DNA of 64,000 nucleotides from NCBI RefSeq assembly GCF_018199995.1, contig NZ_CP073578.1, positions 3,410,001 through 3,474,000 on the forward strand, read 5' to 3'. Positions 1 through 8,987 of this stretch are shown piece after piece. The translations under genes and the position numbers were made by a program. The notes below the pieces were generated by a model that worked only from the letters and a program-made list of their open reading frames with translations, made no database searches and was not told the origin of the DNA. How positions within the stretch are numbered: position 1 is the stretch's first letter; each line of letters opens with the position of its first letter. The stretch comes from Photobacterium sp. GJ3 (GTDB lineage: Bacteria > Pseudomonadota > Gammaproteobacteria > Enterobacterales > Vibrionaceae).

Positions 1-503
1 TCGTGATTGGTGCAGGTTCTGTACTGATTGACTGTGAAATTGACGACAACAGTCTGGTGCGTCCGTACAGCATTATCGAAGGCGCGACCGTCGGTGAAGA
101 TTGCTCTGTGGGGCCGTTTACCCGCCTGCGTCCGGGCGCGGAGCTGGTTGGCGATTCTCATGTCGGTAACTTTGTTGAGATGAAACAGGCCCGTCTGGGT
201 CAGGGTTCTAAGGCTGGTCATCTGACGTATCTGGGCGATGCAGAAATTGGTGCTCGGGTGAATATTGGTGCGGGTACGATTACCTGTAACTACGACGGTG
301 CCAATAAGTTCCGAACCGAAATCGAAGATGATGTATTTGTCGGATCGGATACACAACTGATTGCGCCTGTGAAAATCGGCAAGGGTGCAACCATTGGTGC
401 CGGTGCCACGATAAACCGGGATGTCGGTGATGGCGAGTTAGTCATTACTCGCGTGCCAGCCCGCACAATTAAAGGCTGGAAACGGCCGGAAAAGAAAAAA
501 TAA
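1..503 (+). CDS. glmU: GlmU, bifunctional UDP-GlcNAc pyrophosphorylase / GlcN-1-P acetyltransferase (C-terminal part)
   Basis: The reading frame is open from the left edge, so only the C-terminal ~166 residues are present. They form a left-handed beta-helix of hexapeptide repeats (IGAG, VGED, IGAR, IGKG, IGAG), the acetyltransferase half that makes GlcNAc-1-P before uridylylation to UDP-GlcNAc for peptidoglycan and LPS. The motifs [28 protein letters not shown] and [13 protein letters not shown] are typical of GlmU. The protein ends in a basic tail, WKRPEKKK. Neighbours are a DeoR-type regulator and glmS, which supplies GlcN-6-P, so pathway and context agree. The pyrophosphorylase half lies outside the window. 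Confidence 0.97.
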   Translation, partial: VIGAGSVLIDCEIDDNSLVRPYSIIEGATVGEDCSVGPFTRLRPGAELVGDSHVGNFVEMKQARLGQGSKAGHLTYLGDAEIGARVNIGAGTITCNYDGANKFRTEIEDDVFVGSDTQLIAPVKIGKGATIGAGATINRDVGDGELVITRVPARTIKGWKRPEKKK

Positions 504-520
504 CGATTCTTGGAATCTGA

Positions 521-549
521 AAAAGCAGCGCTGATGCGCTGCTTTTTTT
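521..549 (+). terminator. Rho-independent terminator after glmU
   Basis: A perfect stem (AAAAGCAGCGC / GCGCTGCTTTT) with a 4-nt loop is followed by a T run. It starts 18 bases after the glmU stop codon and separates glmU from the regulator gene. Confidence 0.85.
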
Positions 550-603
550 ATCACTGTATCCCGCTGCCCTGTCAGATCTCTGTGAAACTTTGCTGGTAAT
601 TTC

Positions 604-633
604 TTGATCTCCATTCTTTTGTTTTGCTATATT
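604..633 (+). promoter_or_regulatory. Putative promoter of the DeoR-type regulator / glmS unit
   Basis: TTGATC (604-609) and TATATT (628-633) are separated by 18 bases. Downstream, TTCGAAAC (643-650) and TCGAAACGAAAC (675-686) resemble the short GAAAC-type direct repeats bound by DeoR-family repressors, so autoregulation is possible. The operator reading is inference. Confidence 0.4.
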
Positions 634-672
634 TAGTTTCAGTTCGAAACTTAAATTGCAAAATAAACTTAC

Positions 673-1443
673 ATGTCGAAACGAAACACACAGCAGCGGC
701 GCCACAGTATTGTTGCTCTGGTCAATGAACAGGGCGAAGTCAGTGTCGATGCACTGGCACAACAATTTACCACCTCTGAAGTCACCATCCGTAAAGACTT
801 AGCCGCGCTTGAAAAAGCGGGGTTGCTGCTGCGCCGGTATGGCGGTGCGATTGCGATGCCGTCTGAAATTGTGGCGGCAGGCCACGAACCGGAAGTTTCG
901 ATTCGAAAGCTGGCGATTGCCCAGGCTGCTGCCGCCCGGATCCGTGACCATAACCGCATCATCATTGACAGCGGAAGCACGACGGCGGCGCTGATCAGCC
1001 TGCTGGGTGACAAGCAGGGTCTGATTGTGATGACGAATTCTCTCAATGTCGCCAATGCGCTCAACGAGCTTGAAAACGAGCCGACGCTGCTGATGACCGG
1101 CGGGACCTGGGACCCCCACTCCGAGGCTTTTCAGGGACAGGTCGCTGAGTCGGTCTTGCGTTCTTATGATTTTGACCAACTGTTTATCGGTGCGGATGGC
1201 ATCGACATCAGTCGCGGAACCACCACTTTCAACGAACTGATTGGTCTGAGCCGGGTCATGGCTGAGGTGTCTCGTGAAGTGGTGGTGATGGTGGAATCCA
1301 GCAAGGTCGGTCGTCGGATCCCCAATCTGGAACTGCCGTGGCAGAGCATCAGTACCCTGATCACCGATGACGGTCTGGATCCGGCCGCAAAAGCAGAAAT
1401 CGAACAACAAGGGGTGCAGGTGATCTGCGCTGCCGTCAACTGA
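673..1443 (+). CDS. DeoR/GlpR-family transcriptional regulator
   Basis: A 256-aa protein. The N-terminal winged helix-turn-helix (about residues 8-60) carries the DeoR signature (VSVDALAQQF, SEVTIRKDLAALEK, LLRRYGGA). The C-terminal sugar-phosphate sensor (about 75-250) has the ISOCOT-like motifs IIDSGSTTAAL, TNSLNVANAL, LLMTGGTWDP and LFIGADGID. Length is normal for the family. The gene lies 30 bases upstream of glmS on the same strand, an arrangement also found in other Vibrionaceae, so it probably controls amino-sugar metabolism and responds to a phosphosugar; the ligand is not visible. The start ATG follows a weak ribosome site. Confidence 0.9.
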   Translation: MSKRNTQQRRHSIVALVNEQGEVSVDALAQQFTTSEVTIRKDLAALEKAGLLLRRYGGAIAMPSEIVAAGHEPEVSIRKLAIAQAAAARIRDHNRIIIDSGSTTAALISLLGDKQGLIVMTNSLNVANALNELENEPTLLMTGGTWDPHSEAFQGQVAESVLRSYDFDQLFIGADGIDISRGTTTFNELIGLSRVMAEVSREVVVMVESSKVGRRIPNLELPWQSISTLITDDGLDPAAKAEIEQQGVQVICAAVN

Positions 1444-1473
1444 TAACAATCTTGAAGTTTGCAGGAGTAAGAT

Positions 1474-3309
1474 ATGTGTGGAATCGTTGGTGCTGTCGCG
1501 CAGCGTGATGTGGCAGGCATTCTGATTGAGGGCCTGCGCCGTCTGGAATACCGGGGATATGATTCAGCCGGTGTCGCGGTTGTGGATTCTGCGAATGCGC
1601 TGAGCCGGGTGCGTCGTCTGGGTAAAGTCCAGGAGTTGTCCGATGCTGTGGCTGCCAGTCCGATTGCTGGTGGGACTGGTATTGCCCACACCCGCTGGGC
1701 AACCCATGGTGAGCCGTCTGAAATCAATGCTCACCCGCACATGTCCGGCGACGACATCGCCATTGTGCACAATGGCATCATCGAGAACCACGAGCCGCTG
1801 CGTGCATTACTGACAGAGCGGGGCTACACCTTTGTGTCGCAAACCGATACCGAAGTGATCGCTCACCTGGTGGATTGGGAGTTGCGTCGCGCTGAAACGC
1901 TGCTGGAAGCGGTTCAGAAAACCGTGACACAACTGGAAGGTGCTTACGGGACTGTGGTCATGGACCGTCGTGATCCGAGCCGCATTGTCGTCGCCCGCTC
2001 TGGTAGCCCGCTGGTGATCGGCTATGGGGTCGATGAGCATTTTGTCGCCTCTGATCAACTGGCTCTGCTGCCAGTGACCCGTCGCTTTGCATTCCTTGAA
2101 GAAGGCGATGTGGCTGAGGTGACTCGTTTCGAAGTGACTATTTTCGACAAAAACGGCGAAGCCGTTGAACGCGAAATAAAAGAATCTGAAGTTTCCCATG
2201 ACGCCGGTGACAAGGGCCAGTACCGCCATTACATGCTCAAAGAAATCTACGAGCAGCCGATTGCCCTGCAACGCACCATGGAAGGCCGTTTGCAGAACGG
2301 TAAAGTGCTGGCATCCGCCTTTGGTGAAGGTGCGGAAGCCCTGCTTCAGAAAGTGAAACATGTTCAGATCATTGCCTGCGGGACCAGCTACCATGCCGGT
2401 CTGGTGGCGCGTTACTGGCTGGAGCAGTGGGCGGGTGTGTCCTGTAATGTGGAAATCGCCTCTGAATTCCGCTATCGCAAGTCTCATGTGTTCGACAACA
2501 GCCTGCTGGTCACGCTGTCTCAGTCCGGCGAAACCGCGGATACGCTGGCGGCACTGCGTCTGGCGAAAGAAATGGGTTACATGGCCAGCCTGACGATCTG
2601 TAACGTGCCGGGCTCGTCGCTGGTGCGTGAATCCGATCTGGCTTACATGATGAAAGCCGGTGCAGAAATCGGTGTTGCTTCGACGAAAGCCTTTACTGTT
2701 CAATTGGCTGGCTTGCTGATGCTGGTGGGGGCAATTGGCCGTGGCAATCAGACAATGGATGCGGCTCAGGAAACTCAGCTGGTTTCGGCGCTGCAAAGTC
2801 TGCCATCTAAAATTGAGCAGACGCTGGCGATGGCCGATGACATTGAAGCCCTGGCGGAAGATTTTGCCGATAAGCATCATGCCCTGTTTCTGGGCCGGGG
2901 TGAGCAATCACCAATCGCTATGGAAGGTGCGCTGAAGCTGAAAGAAATCTCTTACATTCACGCGGAAGCTTATGCTGCGGGTGAACTCAAGCACGGTCCG
3001 CTGGCACTGATCGATGCGGATATGCCGGTCATCGTGGTTGCGCCGAATAACGAGCTGTTGGAGAAACTCAAGTCGAACGTGGAAGAAGTACGCGCCCGTG
3101 GCGGCCTGATGTATGTCTTTGCAGATGTGAATGCCCACTTCGCCAGTGACGACACCATGACTGTACTCAACGTACCGCACTGTGACGAATTCATCGCACC
3201 GATCCTCTACACCCTGCCGTTGCAACTGCTGTCTTATTATGTAGCTCTGATCAAAGGCACAGATGTTGACCAGCCGCGTAACCTGGCCAAGTCAGTGACT
3301 GTCGAGTAA
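1474..3309 (+). CDS. glmS: GlmS, glutamine-fructose-6-phosphate aminotransferase (isomerizing)
   Basis: A 611-aa protein that makes glucosamine-6-phosphate from fructose-6-P and glutamine, the entry step to UDP-GlcNAc. The N-terminal class II glutamine amidotransferase begins MCGIVGA with the nucleophile Cys2 and includes [15 protein letters not shown] and HNGIIEN. Two SIS sugar-isomerase domains follow ([18 protein letters not shown], then [20 protein letters not shown]). The end is the conserved NLAKSVTVE. The start is preceded by an AGGAG ribosome site. The end of glmS is the recognition site of Tn7-type elements, and here accessory DNA begins shortly after the stop codon. Confidence 0.98.
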   Translation: MCGIVGAVAQRDVAGILIEGLRRLEYRGYDSAGVAVVDSANALSRVRRLGKVQELSDAVAASPIAGGTGIAHTRWATHGEPSEINAHPHMSGDDIAIVHNGIIENHEPLRALLTERGYTFVSQTDTEVIAHLVDWELRRAETLLEAVQKTVTQLEGAYGTVVMDRRDPSRIVVARSGSPLVIGYGVDEHFVASDQLALLPVTRRFAFLEEGDVAEVTRFEVTIFDKNGEAVEREIKESEVSHDAGDKGQYRHYMLKEIYEQPIALQRTMEGRLQNGKVLASAFGEGAEALLQKVKHVQIIACGTSYHAGLVARYWLEQWAGVSCNVEIASEFRYRKSHVFDNSLLVTLSQSGETADTLAALRLAKEMGYMASLTICNVPGSSLVRESDLAYMMKAGAEIGVASTKAFTVQLAGLLMLVGAIGRGNQTMDAAQETQLVSALQSLPSKIEQTLAMADDIEALAEDFADKHHALFLGRGEQSPIAMEGALKLKEISYIHAEAYAAGELKHGPLALIDADMPVIVVAPNNELLEKLKSNVEEVRARGGLMYVFADVNAHFASDDTMTVLNVPHCDEFIAPILYTLPLQLLSYYVALIKGTDVDQPRNLAKSVTVE

Positions 3310-3360
3310 GTGTATGAGCAGAATAAATTTTCATACTAAGTATTAAAGTATCATACTAAA

Positions 3361-3394
3361 AAGCAGCGTTCTCTAATCGGTACGCTGCCTTCTC
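3361..3394 (+). terminator. Weak terminator-like hairpin after glmS
   Basis: GCAGCGT (3363-3369) pairs with ACGCTGC (3382-3388). The following CTTCTCT tract is only partly T-rich, so termination would be weak. The sequence just before it (3329-3359) holds two CATACTAA copies of unknown meaning. Confidence 0.4.
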
Positions 3395-3426
3395 TAAACT
3401 GCTTATGCCCCTTTAATCATAGGTAT

Positions 3427-3504
3427 CTACACAGATTGAGCAAAAAATGAACTAGCCAACTCTTTCATCCTGTTGATTTCCTCTGTCGTGTAAGTGTTGA
3501 ATAC
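3427..3504 (-). pseudogene. C-terminal remnant of an unknown gene cut by the left IS3 copy
   Basis: Immediately outside the outer end of the left IS3 copy, the minus strand stays open for about 25 codons (…TEEINRMKELASSFFAQSV) before a TAG. It looks like the tail of a coding sequence whose upstream part was removed when the insertion sequence or a later rearrangement arrived. It is too short to assign, and it could be a chance open frame. Confidence 0.25.
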
Positions 3505-4573
3505 TGTCCACTTCCCCTTTAGCGAGACAATTCAAAGCTAGAGGTTTCCAGTTGCCTCCGGTATTCAGCCGGAGGAATATTGCCTAAGCTCTCGTGGGTG
3601 CGCTCTTCGTTGTAATCGCACATCCATACCCAAGCCATGCTCGAGTGACTCATTCAAGAACTCGCGGTGAAATGACCCATTAAAACGTTCTACAAAGCCA
3701 TTTTGTGGCTGGATATAAACCATCTCAATGACACCAGTCAGTTAGCTGGGACGATAACAGCTCTGGCCCATTATCCATTCGAAGCTGTTTTGGCAGACCT
3801 CGCTCCTGTTTTAAATGCTCTAAGGCACGCACTACGCCTCCTGCAGGCAAACTCTTATCCACTGCTATCACCAGACATTCTCGGGTGGATTCATCAAGAA
3901 TGTTCAGTGTCCAAAAACGCTTGCCGCAGTATAGGCTGTCATGCATAAAATCGAGTGCCCATTGATAGTTCGTTTTATTCACCACATCTAATGGCGTAGC
4001 GATGCGAGCCGGTAATACGCGTTTTTGTCGCATTCGCTTGAAGCATTTCCAGAATCCTGCATTGGGTGACTTCTCAAGTACTGCATTCAGGGCATCGATG
4101 ACATCGCTGTCGGCAATGCGCCAATCCTTGGGACTTCTGTAGTAGTTGGCCCGTCCCAAAAGCGTGAGTCGACACGCACGGGTGACACTAAGACCTGCAG
4201 CCACCAACATACATGCACAATCGCGCCTGCTGCTGACTACCAACCCTTTTTTCGAACAGCTCCTTCATGGCCTGGTTTTCTTAACTGACGTCTGCGAACA
4301 TCTTTTTGAGCTTGGCATTTTCTGCTTCAAGCTCTTTGATTCGCTTGAGCTCAGAGGCGTCCAACCCGCCATATTTGGCTTTCCAGTTATAGTAGGTGGC
4401 GCTGCTAATCCCGTGCTAACGGCAAATATCATCGACCTTCAGGCCAGCATCCGCTTCTTTGATAATTGCGACAATCTGAGACTCAGTGAACCGTGACTTC
4501 TTCATGGTGATCTCGTGCTGTTATGTGGCAGAAATCTCCAGTTTAGACTGTCTCAGCATAGGAGAAGCGGACA
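3505..4573 (-). mobile_element. IS3-family insertion sequence, left copy (complete ends, inactive)
   Basis: About 1069 bp. Terminal inverted repeats are visible: inner end TGTCCGCTTCTCCT (reverse strand, ending at 4573) and outer end TGTCCACTTCCCCT (from 3505). It is nearly identical, in inverted orientation, to 12536-13570. In the shared coding region I see two substitutions: a CGA/CAA codon difference, and a CAC/CGC difference in the TTTC-C-CGCGAG stretch. No 3-4 bp target duplication is evident at its ends (flanks atac and aaac), which suggests recombination after insertion. Its transposase genes carry several inactivating lesions. Confidence 0.88.
3519..4505 (-). pseudogene. IS3-family transposase OrfA/OrfB, degenerate (left copy)
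   Basis: OrfA begins MKKSRFTESQIVAIIKEADAG (shown here in part: MKKSRFTESQIV) with the usual HTH, but it stops at a TAG after DDICR and again at a TAA after KKMFADVS. OrfB is in the -1 frame after an A_AAA_AAG slippery site, as is normal for IS3 elements. It shows the DDE-type core (YQWALDFMHDSL, LRMDNGPEL) but stops after QLTDWCH because of a small deletion. The rest (NGFVERFNGSFRREFLNE, then NEERTHESLGNIPPAEYR in another frame) is further frameshifted. No functional transposase can be made. Confidence 0.85.
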
Positions 4574-4707
4574 AAACCTCAATGGTCTTCAGCTAACGAA
4601 ATCATTTCCAACTACAAGTCTGAAAATTTTGCCAATAGTATTAATCCAACATTTAGCCAATAGTCCGTCACCCCAGTCAAATTAACACTCTGTAACGGAC
4701 TTAAATA
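4574..4707. other. AT-rich end of the island operon
   Basis: Non-coding stretch between the IS end and the last operon gene. AGTCCGT (4662-4668) and ACGGACT (4695-4701) form an inverted repeat that could fold at the 3' end of the leftward transcript, but there is no clear T run. GCCAATAGT occurs twice (near 4631 and 4656). Confidence 0.3.
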
Positions 4708-5805
4708 TTAAATTGCCTTATCCAGTAACCCTAAGTTTTCGCTCGGACAGTCGGAATAGATTGAGTCCTGCTCATACTGCTGTCTGTTGGAAAGTACAAG
4801 TGTAGTTAGACTCGTTTTCATATCATCAACATCACCATTAGTGAGAAAATCTCCACCCCTTATATGGATAATACTTTCAGTTTCCATTCCATAGTCAGAT
4901 ACTACATAGCCATAAACGTCGATATACTTACCGATCATGCCTACTAACTCCTCTATATCGAAGCATGAGCCTTCAACTAATGTCAGCACAATACCTTGTT
5001 TAATCATATTTGCAATCTGTTGTACCTTGTCAATAATTTCCGTTGACCTATAGTCACTACCAGAAAGATAGACGATATTTTTTTCACAAGAGTCCTTATA
5101 AAGTGATGCAAGTATTATTAACCCTACTGGGGTAGCAGAGAAAAAGGACACTTGATATAGGTTAGTATCAATACCAGCGTCCAAGTCGTATATTAAAGGC
5201 GAACCGTCACATAATACTACAGCACGTTTCTTGCTGTCATCATTTGAAAAATCCCTTAGAATATTACTTACACAGATAATATTTTCGTTGAAATCTTTTC
5301 CATTATATTTAAAGGTTTCAATATACTTGTTATCCAAGCCTATCTCGGATAAGAAACTAGCGAAGCGATCATAGGCAATTATAACATCAGACTTCACTAT
5401 CTCACTATGTGCCTCTTGTGTAATACCAGATTTAGGTGTAATCCCAACAAAAGATAGTTTTTTTATCTTACCAAAGTGTGCATTGTCACGTTTAAGTCCT
5501 TTGTATGATTCTGATTGGTATCGAATGCTACTGTATGGTATCCATACTGTAATAGGCTCATGTAAAGGTAAACTGTCGAAATTAATTACGTAGTATTCTT
5601 TCATCTCATCACAATCTATATAATTGTATGATATAAAAGTTACTTCTCTAAATGTTCTTTGAATTAGCTTCATACTAAAATAATCATTTACGATAGCGAA
5701 GCCACAAAATATTGGAGATAAGTGCTTCCCATTATAATCTAGACCTAGCCGATAGTTTTCCTTGATTGAATCAAGTGTCTTGAAGATATTATTTAATTTG
5801 TTCAT
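4708..5805 (-). CDS. Tetrapyrrole (corrin/porphyrin) methylase-fold protein, unknown role
   Basis: A 365-aa protein, last gene of the island operon. Residues from about 115 onward follow the order of motifs in CobJ/CbiH-type SAM-dependent methylases: SFVGITPKSGITQEA then SDVIIAYDRF (cf. the GIGPGDPELLT…ADVVVGYDRY pattern), VVLCDGSPLIYD (cf. SSGDPGVY), SFFSATPVGLIILASL (cf. PGVTAALAAA), and a final VYLSGSDYRSTEIIDKV block (cf. SDLLTPWEVI). The glycine-rich loop is altered, so catalysis is uncertain. The first ~110 residues match nothing I know. The fold includes cobalamin and siroheme enzymes, RsmI, diphthine synthase and borosin peptide N-methyltransferases; no cobalamin genes are nearby. The gene starts 18 bases after the upstream gene, preceded by AAAGAAG. 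The fold call is moderate and the function is unknown. Confidence 0.55.
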   Translation of the reverse strand: MNKLNNIFKTLDSIKENYRLGLDYNGKHLSPIFCGFAIVNDYFSMKLIQRTFREVTFISYNYIDCDEMKEYYVINFDSLPLHEPITVWIPYSSIRYQSESYKGLKRDNAHFGKIKKLSFVGITPKSGITQEAHSEIVKSDVIIAYDRFASFLSEIGLDNKYIETFKYNGKDFNENIICVSNILRDFSNDDSKKRAVVLCDGSPLIYDLDAGIDTNLYQVSFFSATPVGLIILASLYKDSCEKNIVYLSGSDYRSTEIIDKVQQIANMIKQGIVLTLVEGSCFDIEELVGMIGKYIDVYGYVVSDYGMETESIIHIRGGDFLTNGDVDDMKTSLTTLVLSNRQQYEQDSIYSDCPSENLGLLDKAI

Positions 5806-5823
5806 AACTTCTTTTTAACTTTT

Positions 5824-7458
5824 TTATGTAATATTCATTGTTTTTGTTTCAATGCAGACACTTAAGTCAACGAGTACGAATGTTTTCAGCCAATAAGGAT
5901 GTCTGGGAAGCTTTTTATCGATTGGAAGTGATAGACATACTTTGTTAGATACTATATCGCTTTTCACAAAATGATTTCTCACTCCAAACCTACCAACATC
6001 AGATAATAAAACTACAACTAGACTATTTTCTTTTAAGTTAGATATATTTGCAGTTAACTCTTCTCTATTAACTGAAATATTTGTTGAAAAACTGGAGTGT
6101 TCATTTGAATTTTCATTCTGTAATGAACAATTCCCGCAATAAGAAAAAACTCTATTGTTTTCGTAAACCACTTTATTAACTGAGGATGAGCATTCATTAC
6201 AAATGTCATCAAAGCTATGAGTCAATTTAAAAGAGTGAAACATATTCTCATTTATTGAAACAACACCTTTGGAAGACTTCTTAATTAATTTATCAACCAT
6301 TTCGTTCTGAATTTTTCTCACACGTTTTTCAAACAAAGACTGTATATTAAATAATGTATAGTCGAGATCATCTCTTATACAGCTTAACGCTTGCTTCTTG
6401 AGGTTTTTTATCTCATCAATGTAGCGACTCATTTCGTATACATCATTTTTTATAGTGCTGATACTAATACCTGCCACTGATTTCGTTTCAACGAGAGTTT
6501 GTAGTCCTCTAGATACTCTCTCTTCAAGTTTTCCAAGCTTTATCAGAATATCCTCATTCTTGTTTAAGTGCTCGACCAACTTTGGTGGATTAGAAATTCG
6601 AGTAAGAGGATCACCTACTATAAGCATTGACCTTTGCTCATGAGAACGGAGAGAAAACTCAGTATCATCCAGTGCTTTGTAAATCGGGTTTCCATTAATA
6701 AAACTGTTTACGAAAATTAGAGTTTGATATTCTGTACTATTATGGACTACTGGTGAGCCTATAAATGCCCTACATTTGGTATTACGCGAAAAATCTATTG
6801 CAGTATTAAAACCTGTCCCATGAGAATTTATAGAGTTACATGTATTTAAAAATAGCACCTCACTATTAATACTAGAACTATTTAATACAGTTCGAGGTGC
6901 GTAATAACACTGGCTAGAATTTTCGCAACTTAATGTAAGTTCTTCATTAGAGTCAAAACACGATGATTTAGAACATAAAACAACATTAGGAAGATATGTA
7001 GCATCAACTCTTCCATGTGATGTAATAGCTATGAGGTTATAGTTTCTTTTAAATAGTTCTAATGTTTCTATCTCCGATAACTTTTTCTCTTCGGAAACAT
7101 ACTTAAAATTTTCTGAAGTAACTTTTCGGTTTGAAAGCCTATCTATAACAAGGTTATCCTCATTAGCAGAATAACTTGGATCTGATATAATAAACTTAGA
7201 ACAACTTTCTATAAACTTATATCCAATTGACTTATCGAGTTTTCTACTTAATTGTAAAATATCATATGCAGTGCACTGTCCTTCTTCTGCGATTATATAC
7301 AGAGTATCAAATATCAGATCTATAGACTCTAACTCTTTAATTGATTTATAATAGACAATTGTTCTATCAGTCATATCCTCTACGACTGTACTGCTGGTCA
7401 GATTTACCACTAAACAGTTTAAAGTGCTATGACAATTCATTGAAACACCCAATAGCAT
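5824..7458 (-). CDS. CHAT/caspase-like (clan CD) protease with zinc-ribbon segment
   Basis: A 544-aa protein. The N-terminal half resembles CHAT/C25 peptidases: the putative catalytic His is in LIAITSHGRVD (near residue 148), the putative catalytic Cys is in VLFLNTCNSINSHG (near 207), and a later IVGDPLTRI matches the GDP motif at the end of such domains. About 290-400 is predicted coiled coil. A CNECSSS…FSYCGNCS pair of CxxC motifs (about 420-445) could bind zinc. The start overlaps the preceding gene by 32 bases; an alternative ATG (MNCHST) lies 18 bases inside. Relatives cut partner proteins in bacterial defence and signalling systems. Substrate and role are not visible. Base composition is much more AT-rich than the chromosome. 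Confidence 0.6.
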   Translation of the reverse strand: MLLGVSMNCHSTLNCLVVNLTSSTVVEDMTDRTIVYYKSIKELESIDLIFDTLYIIAEEGQCTAYDILQLSRKLDKSIGYKFIESCSKFIISDPSYSANEDNLVIDRLSNRKVTSENFKYVSEEKKLSEIETLELFKRNYNLIAITSHGRVDATYLPNVVLCSKSSCFDSNEELTLSCENSSQCYYAPRTVLNSSSINSEVLFLNTCNSINSHGTGFNTAIDFSRNTKCRAFIGSPVVHNSTEYQTLIFVNSFINGNPIYKALDDTEFSLRSHEQRSMLIVGDPLTRISNPPKLVEHLNKNEDILIKLGKLEERVSRGLQTLVETKSVAGISISTIKNDVYEMSRYIDEIKNLKKQALSCIRDDLDYTLFNIQSLFEKRVRKIQNEMVDKLIKKSSKGVVSINENMFHSFKLTHSFDDICNECSSSVNKVVYENNRVFSYCGNCSLQNENSNEHSSFSTNISVNREELTANISNLKENSLVVVLLSDVGRFGVRNHFVKSDIVSNKVCLSLPIDKKLPRHPYWLKTFVLVDLSVCIETKTMNIT

Positions 7459-8257
7459 TTTCTAGTTTACTTCTATAAAGAGTACTGTTCTGTGAACAAA
7501 TACTTTTATAAAACAATGTTAGCATCAAATAAACATCTATAAGATATATATATATTCTACCTAATTCGTTTTTATTAGGTTTCCTGGTTAGATACTTATC
7601 TATTATTGATAGGTTTTCCTCAAAAGATATCAATCGAGCGATATCCATAAGTGGGTCTCCGACCAACGAATTACACCAGTCTATTACACCAACAATCCTA
7701 GAATTCTTACATAAAATATTTTCGTTTCTAAAATCGAGATGAAGTAAACTATCATCTTCACATCTAGAATTTAGGCAAGACAAAAGCTCTTGATAAATTG
7801 TAGCTATAGGATCTAAAGATGGACTATAGAGTTTGGATGCTCTGTCCATAAGTCGGTTTATAATATATTCATTAAATGTTGCTGTTGACCCTCTCGAGAT
7901 CGATGCTACAACGCCACTAACCGGCAGAGCGTGTAACTTTATTAAATAGCTAATTTTTTCATCTATACTGCACGTCGAACCATCGCTCTCTATGTATTCC
8001 ATTTCCAACATGAGTTTTCCTAGATTAGTTACTAATCTAGGTTGACTCGGCGAGAGTAAGCCTTTGCCCTCAAGAAAGTTCAAAATGTCATACTCTTGAT
8101 TGTAGAGGTCTATATCCGTTACAAAGTCATCATTGCCATCCTTAACTTGTGCTGTTTTATGAACCTTGATAATCGTATGTTTCTCTTCGGAGAAGAATAC
8201 ATCAGCTTCGTAACCAGAAGACAAATACTTATAATCTTCATAAATTAATTCCATCAT
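7427..8257 (-). CDS. APH/choline-kinase-family phosphotransferase
   Basis: A 276-aa protein with the aminoglycoside phosphotransferase/choline kinase fold. An N-lobe with GYEADVFF and IIKVHK (nucleotide loop and lysine) is followed by the catalytic loop LLHLDFRNENILC (HxDxxxxN) and the metal-binding segment GVIDWCNSLVGDPLMDIARL. All expected catalytic residues are present, so it probably phosphorylates a small molecule, sugar, choline or peptide intermediate; the substrate cannot be read from sequence. It overlaps its upstream neighbour by 4 bases (ATGA) and its downstream neighbour by 32 bases, indicating translational coupling. Given the operon, a biosynthetic or toxin-modifying role is more likely than ordinary drug resistance, but this is inference. 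Confidence 0.8.
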   Translation of the reverse strand: MMELIYEDYKYLSSGYEADVFFSEEKHTIIKVHKTAQVKDGNDDFVTDIDLYNQEYDILNFLEGKGLLSPSQPRLVTNLGKLMLEMEYIESDGSTCSIDEKISYLIKLHALPVSGVVASISRGSTATFNEYIINRLMDRASKLYSPSLDPIATIYQELLSCLNSRCEDDSLLHLDFRNENILCKNSRIVGVIDWCNSLVGDPLMDIARLISFEENLSIIDKYLTRKPNKNELGRIYIYLIDVYLMLTLFYKSICSQNSTLYRSKLENAIGCFNELS

Positions 8258-8943
8258 ACCGTAACCTCACTATTAATTAGATGAGATACATCACCAACTT
8301 TCTTAATTGTAAAAAACACATCACCGAATTCATCATCATCGTGTGTATTGTGGATGATCATTTCCGTTATGGAAGCATTTGGTATCTCAGTAACACAGTT
8401 CACATTACAGCAACTACTTTTCCCATTAATAAAGTTAAGTAGCATGTTAATCCAAGAAAAATGACCAAAAATAGCGATCGTTTTACCATAGTTACTGTAG
8501 TCACTTGATATATGTTTTAAGAACGCTTCACACCTTCCCTGAACATCTTTTGGTGACTCTCCTTTTTCGGGTCTCTCTTCTGCTTTAATAATTCTACGTA
8601 ATATATTTTTTTCTAATGTATCTTTAGTAAGTATCCGCCAATCCTTAAAGGTATGAGCTTCATTTAATAGACAGTCAATTTTCACTTTTAGACCAAGGTT
8701 TTTTAATAATAGTAAGGCCGTATTTTGAGTCCGAGATAGCTCCGAACAAAACACATCATCTACCTCATAGTGTTTTATGATATGCTGACATACTTCTATA
8801 GACTGATTCTCTCCAATATCTGTAAGTGAGGAATCAGCTGCAATCTCTTTGCCATAGTGTTCAGCATTTCCATGCCTAACAAAAACAAGTCTAATCGAAG
8901 ATTTTGGTAGTTTATTGTGACCAATAACTAAGTCAGTCCTCAT
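8254..8943 (-). CDS. Histidine-phosphatase-superfamily protein, 5' end replaced by IS4
   Basis: About 229 aa with the phosphoglycerate mutase/histidine phosphatase fold: LVFVRHGNAEHYG (catalytic His in RHG), LTDIGENQS, DDVFCSELSRTQNTA, AEERPEKGES, and the second His in IAIFGHFSWINML. An IS4-family element (8941-10330) interrupts the gene six bases after its original start. Removing the element and one 10-bp duplication rebuilds ATG GCT AGG ACT GAC at 10346, two bases after the stop of the upstream gene. The last three bases of the element now supply an in-frame ATG (8943-8941), so the protein changes from M-A-R-T-D to M-R-T-D. Translation now depends on IS-derived upstream sequence, in which I see no strong ribosome site. 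An open frame also extends 9 codons further into the IS. Confidence 0.82.
   Translation of the reverse strand: MRTDLVIGHNKLPKSSIRLVFVRHGNAEHYGKEIAADSSLTDIGENQSIEVCQHIIKHYEVDDVFCSELSRTQNTALLLLKNLGLKVKIDCLLNEAHTFKDWRILTKDTLEKNILRRIIKAEERPEKGESPKDVQGRCEAFLKHISSDYSNYGKTIAIFGHFSWINMLLNFINGKSSCCNVNCVTEIPNASITEMIIHNTHDDDEFGDVFFTIKKVGDVSHLINSEVTV
8931..8940. repeat. 10-bp target-site duplication of the IS4 element (left; partner at 10331-10340)
   Basis: AGTCAGTCCT occurs directly outside both ends of the element (8931-8940 and 10331-10340), the length expected for IS4-family transposition. It shows a single, unrearranged insertion event. Confidence 0.95.
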
Positions 8944-8987
8944 AGACAGGATCTTTAGCTCTAACCCCATATTTTAGATAGAAAAAA

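Noticed and set aside
1807..2907. Long antisense open frame (366 codons) opposite glmS
   Set aside because: It lies wholly within glmS, has no ribosome site or family motif, and is explained by codon bias of the sense gene. The same applies to the long antisense frames opposite ilvA, ilvD, ccoG and trkA.
3300..3510. Tn7-like transposon at attTn7
   Set aside because: The location fits, but no tnsA-E gene, Tn7-type end repeats or duplication is visible.
4708..5805. Borosin-type peptide N-methyltransferase
   Set aside because: The fold is compatible, but no linked precursor with the borosin helical domain was seen, and overall motif order is closer to CobJ/CbiH.
7427..8257. Aminoglycoside resistance gene
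   Set aside because: It has the APH fold and catalytic motifs, but its tight operon linkage with a phosphatase and protease makes a pathway enzyme more likely, and no specific resistance subfamily is recognisable.
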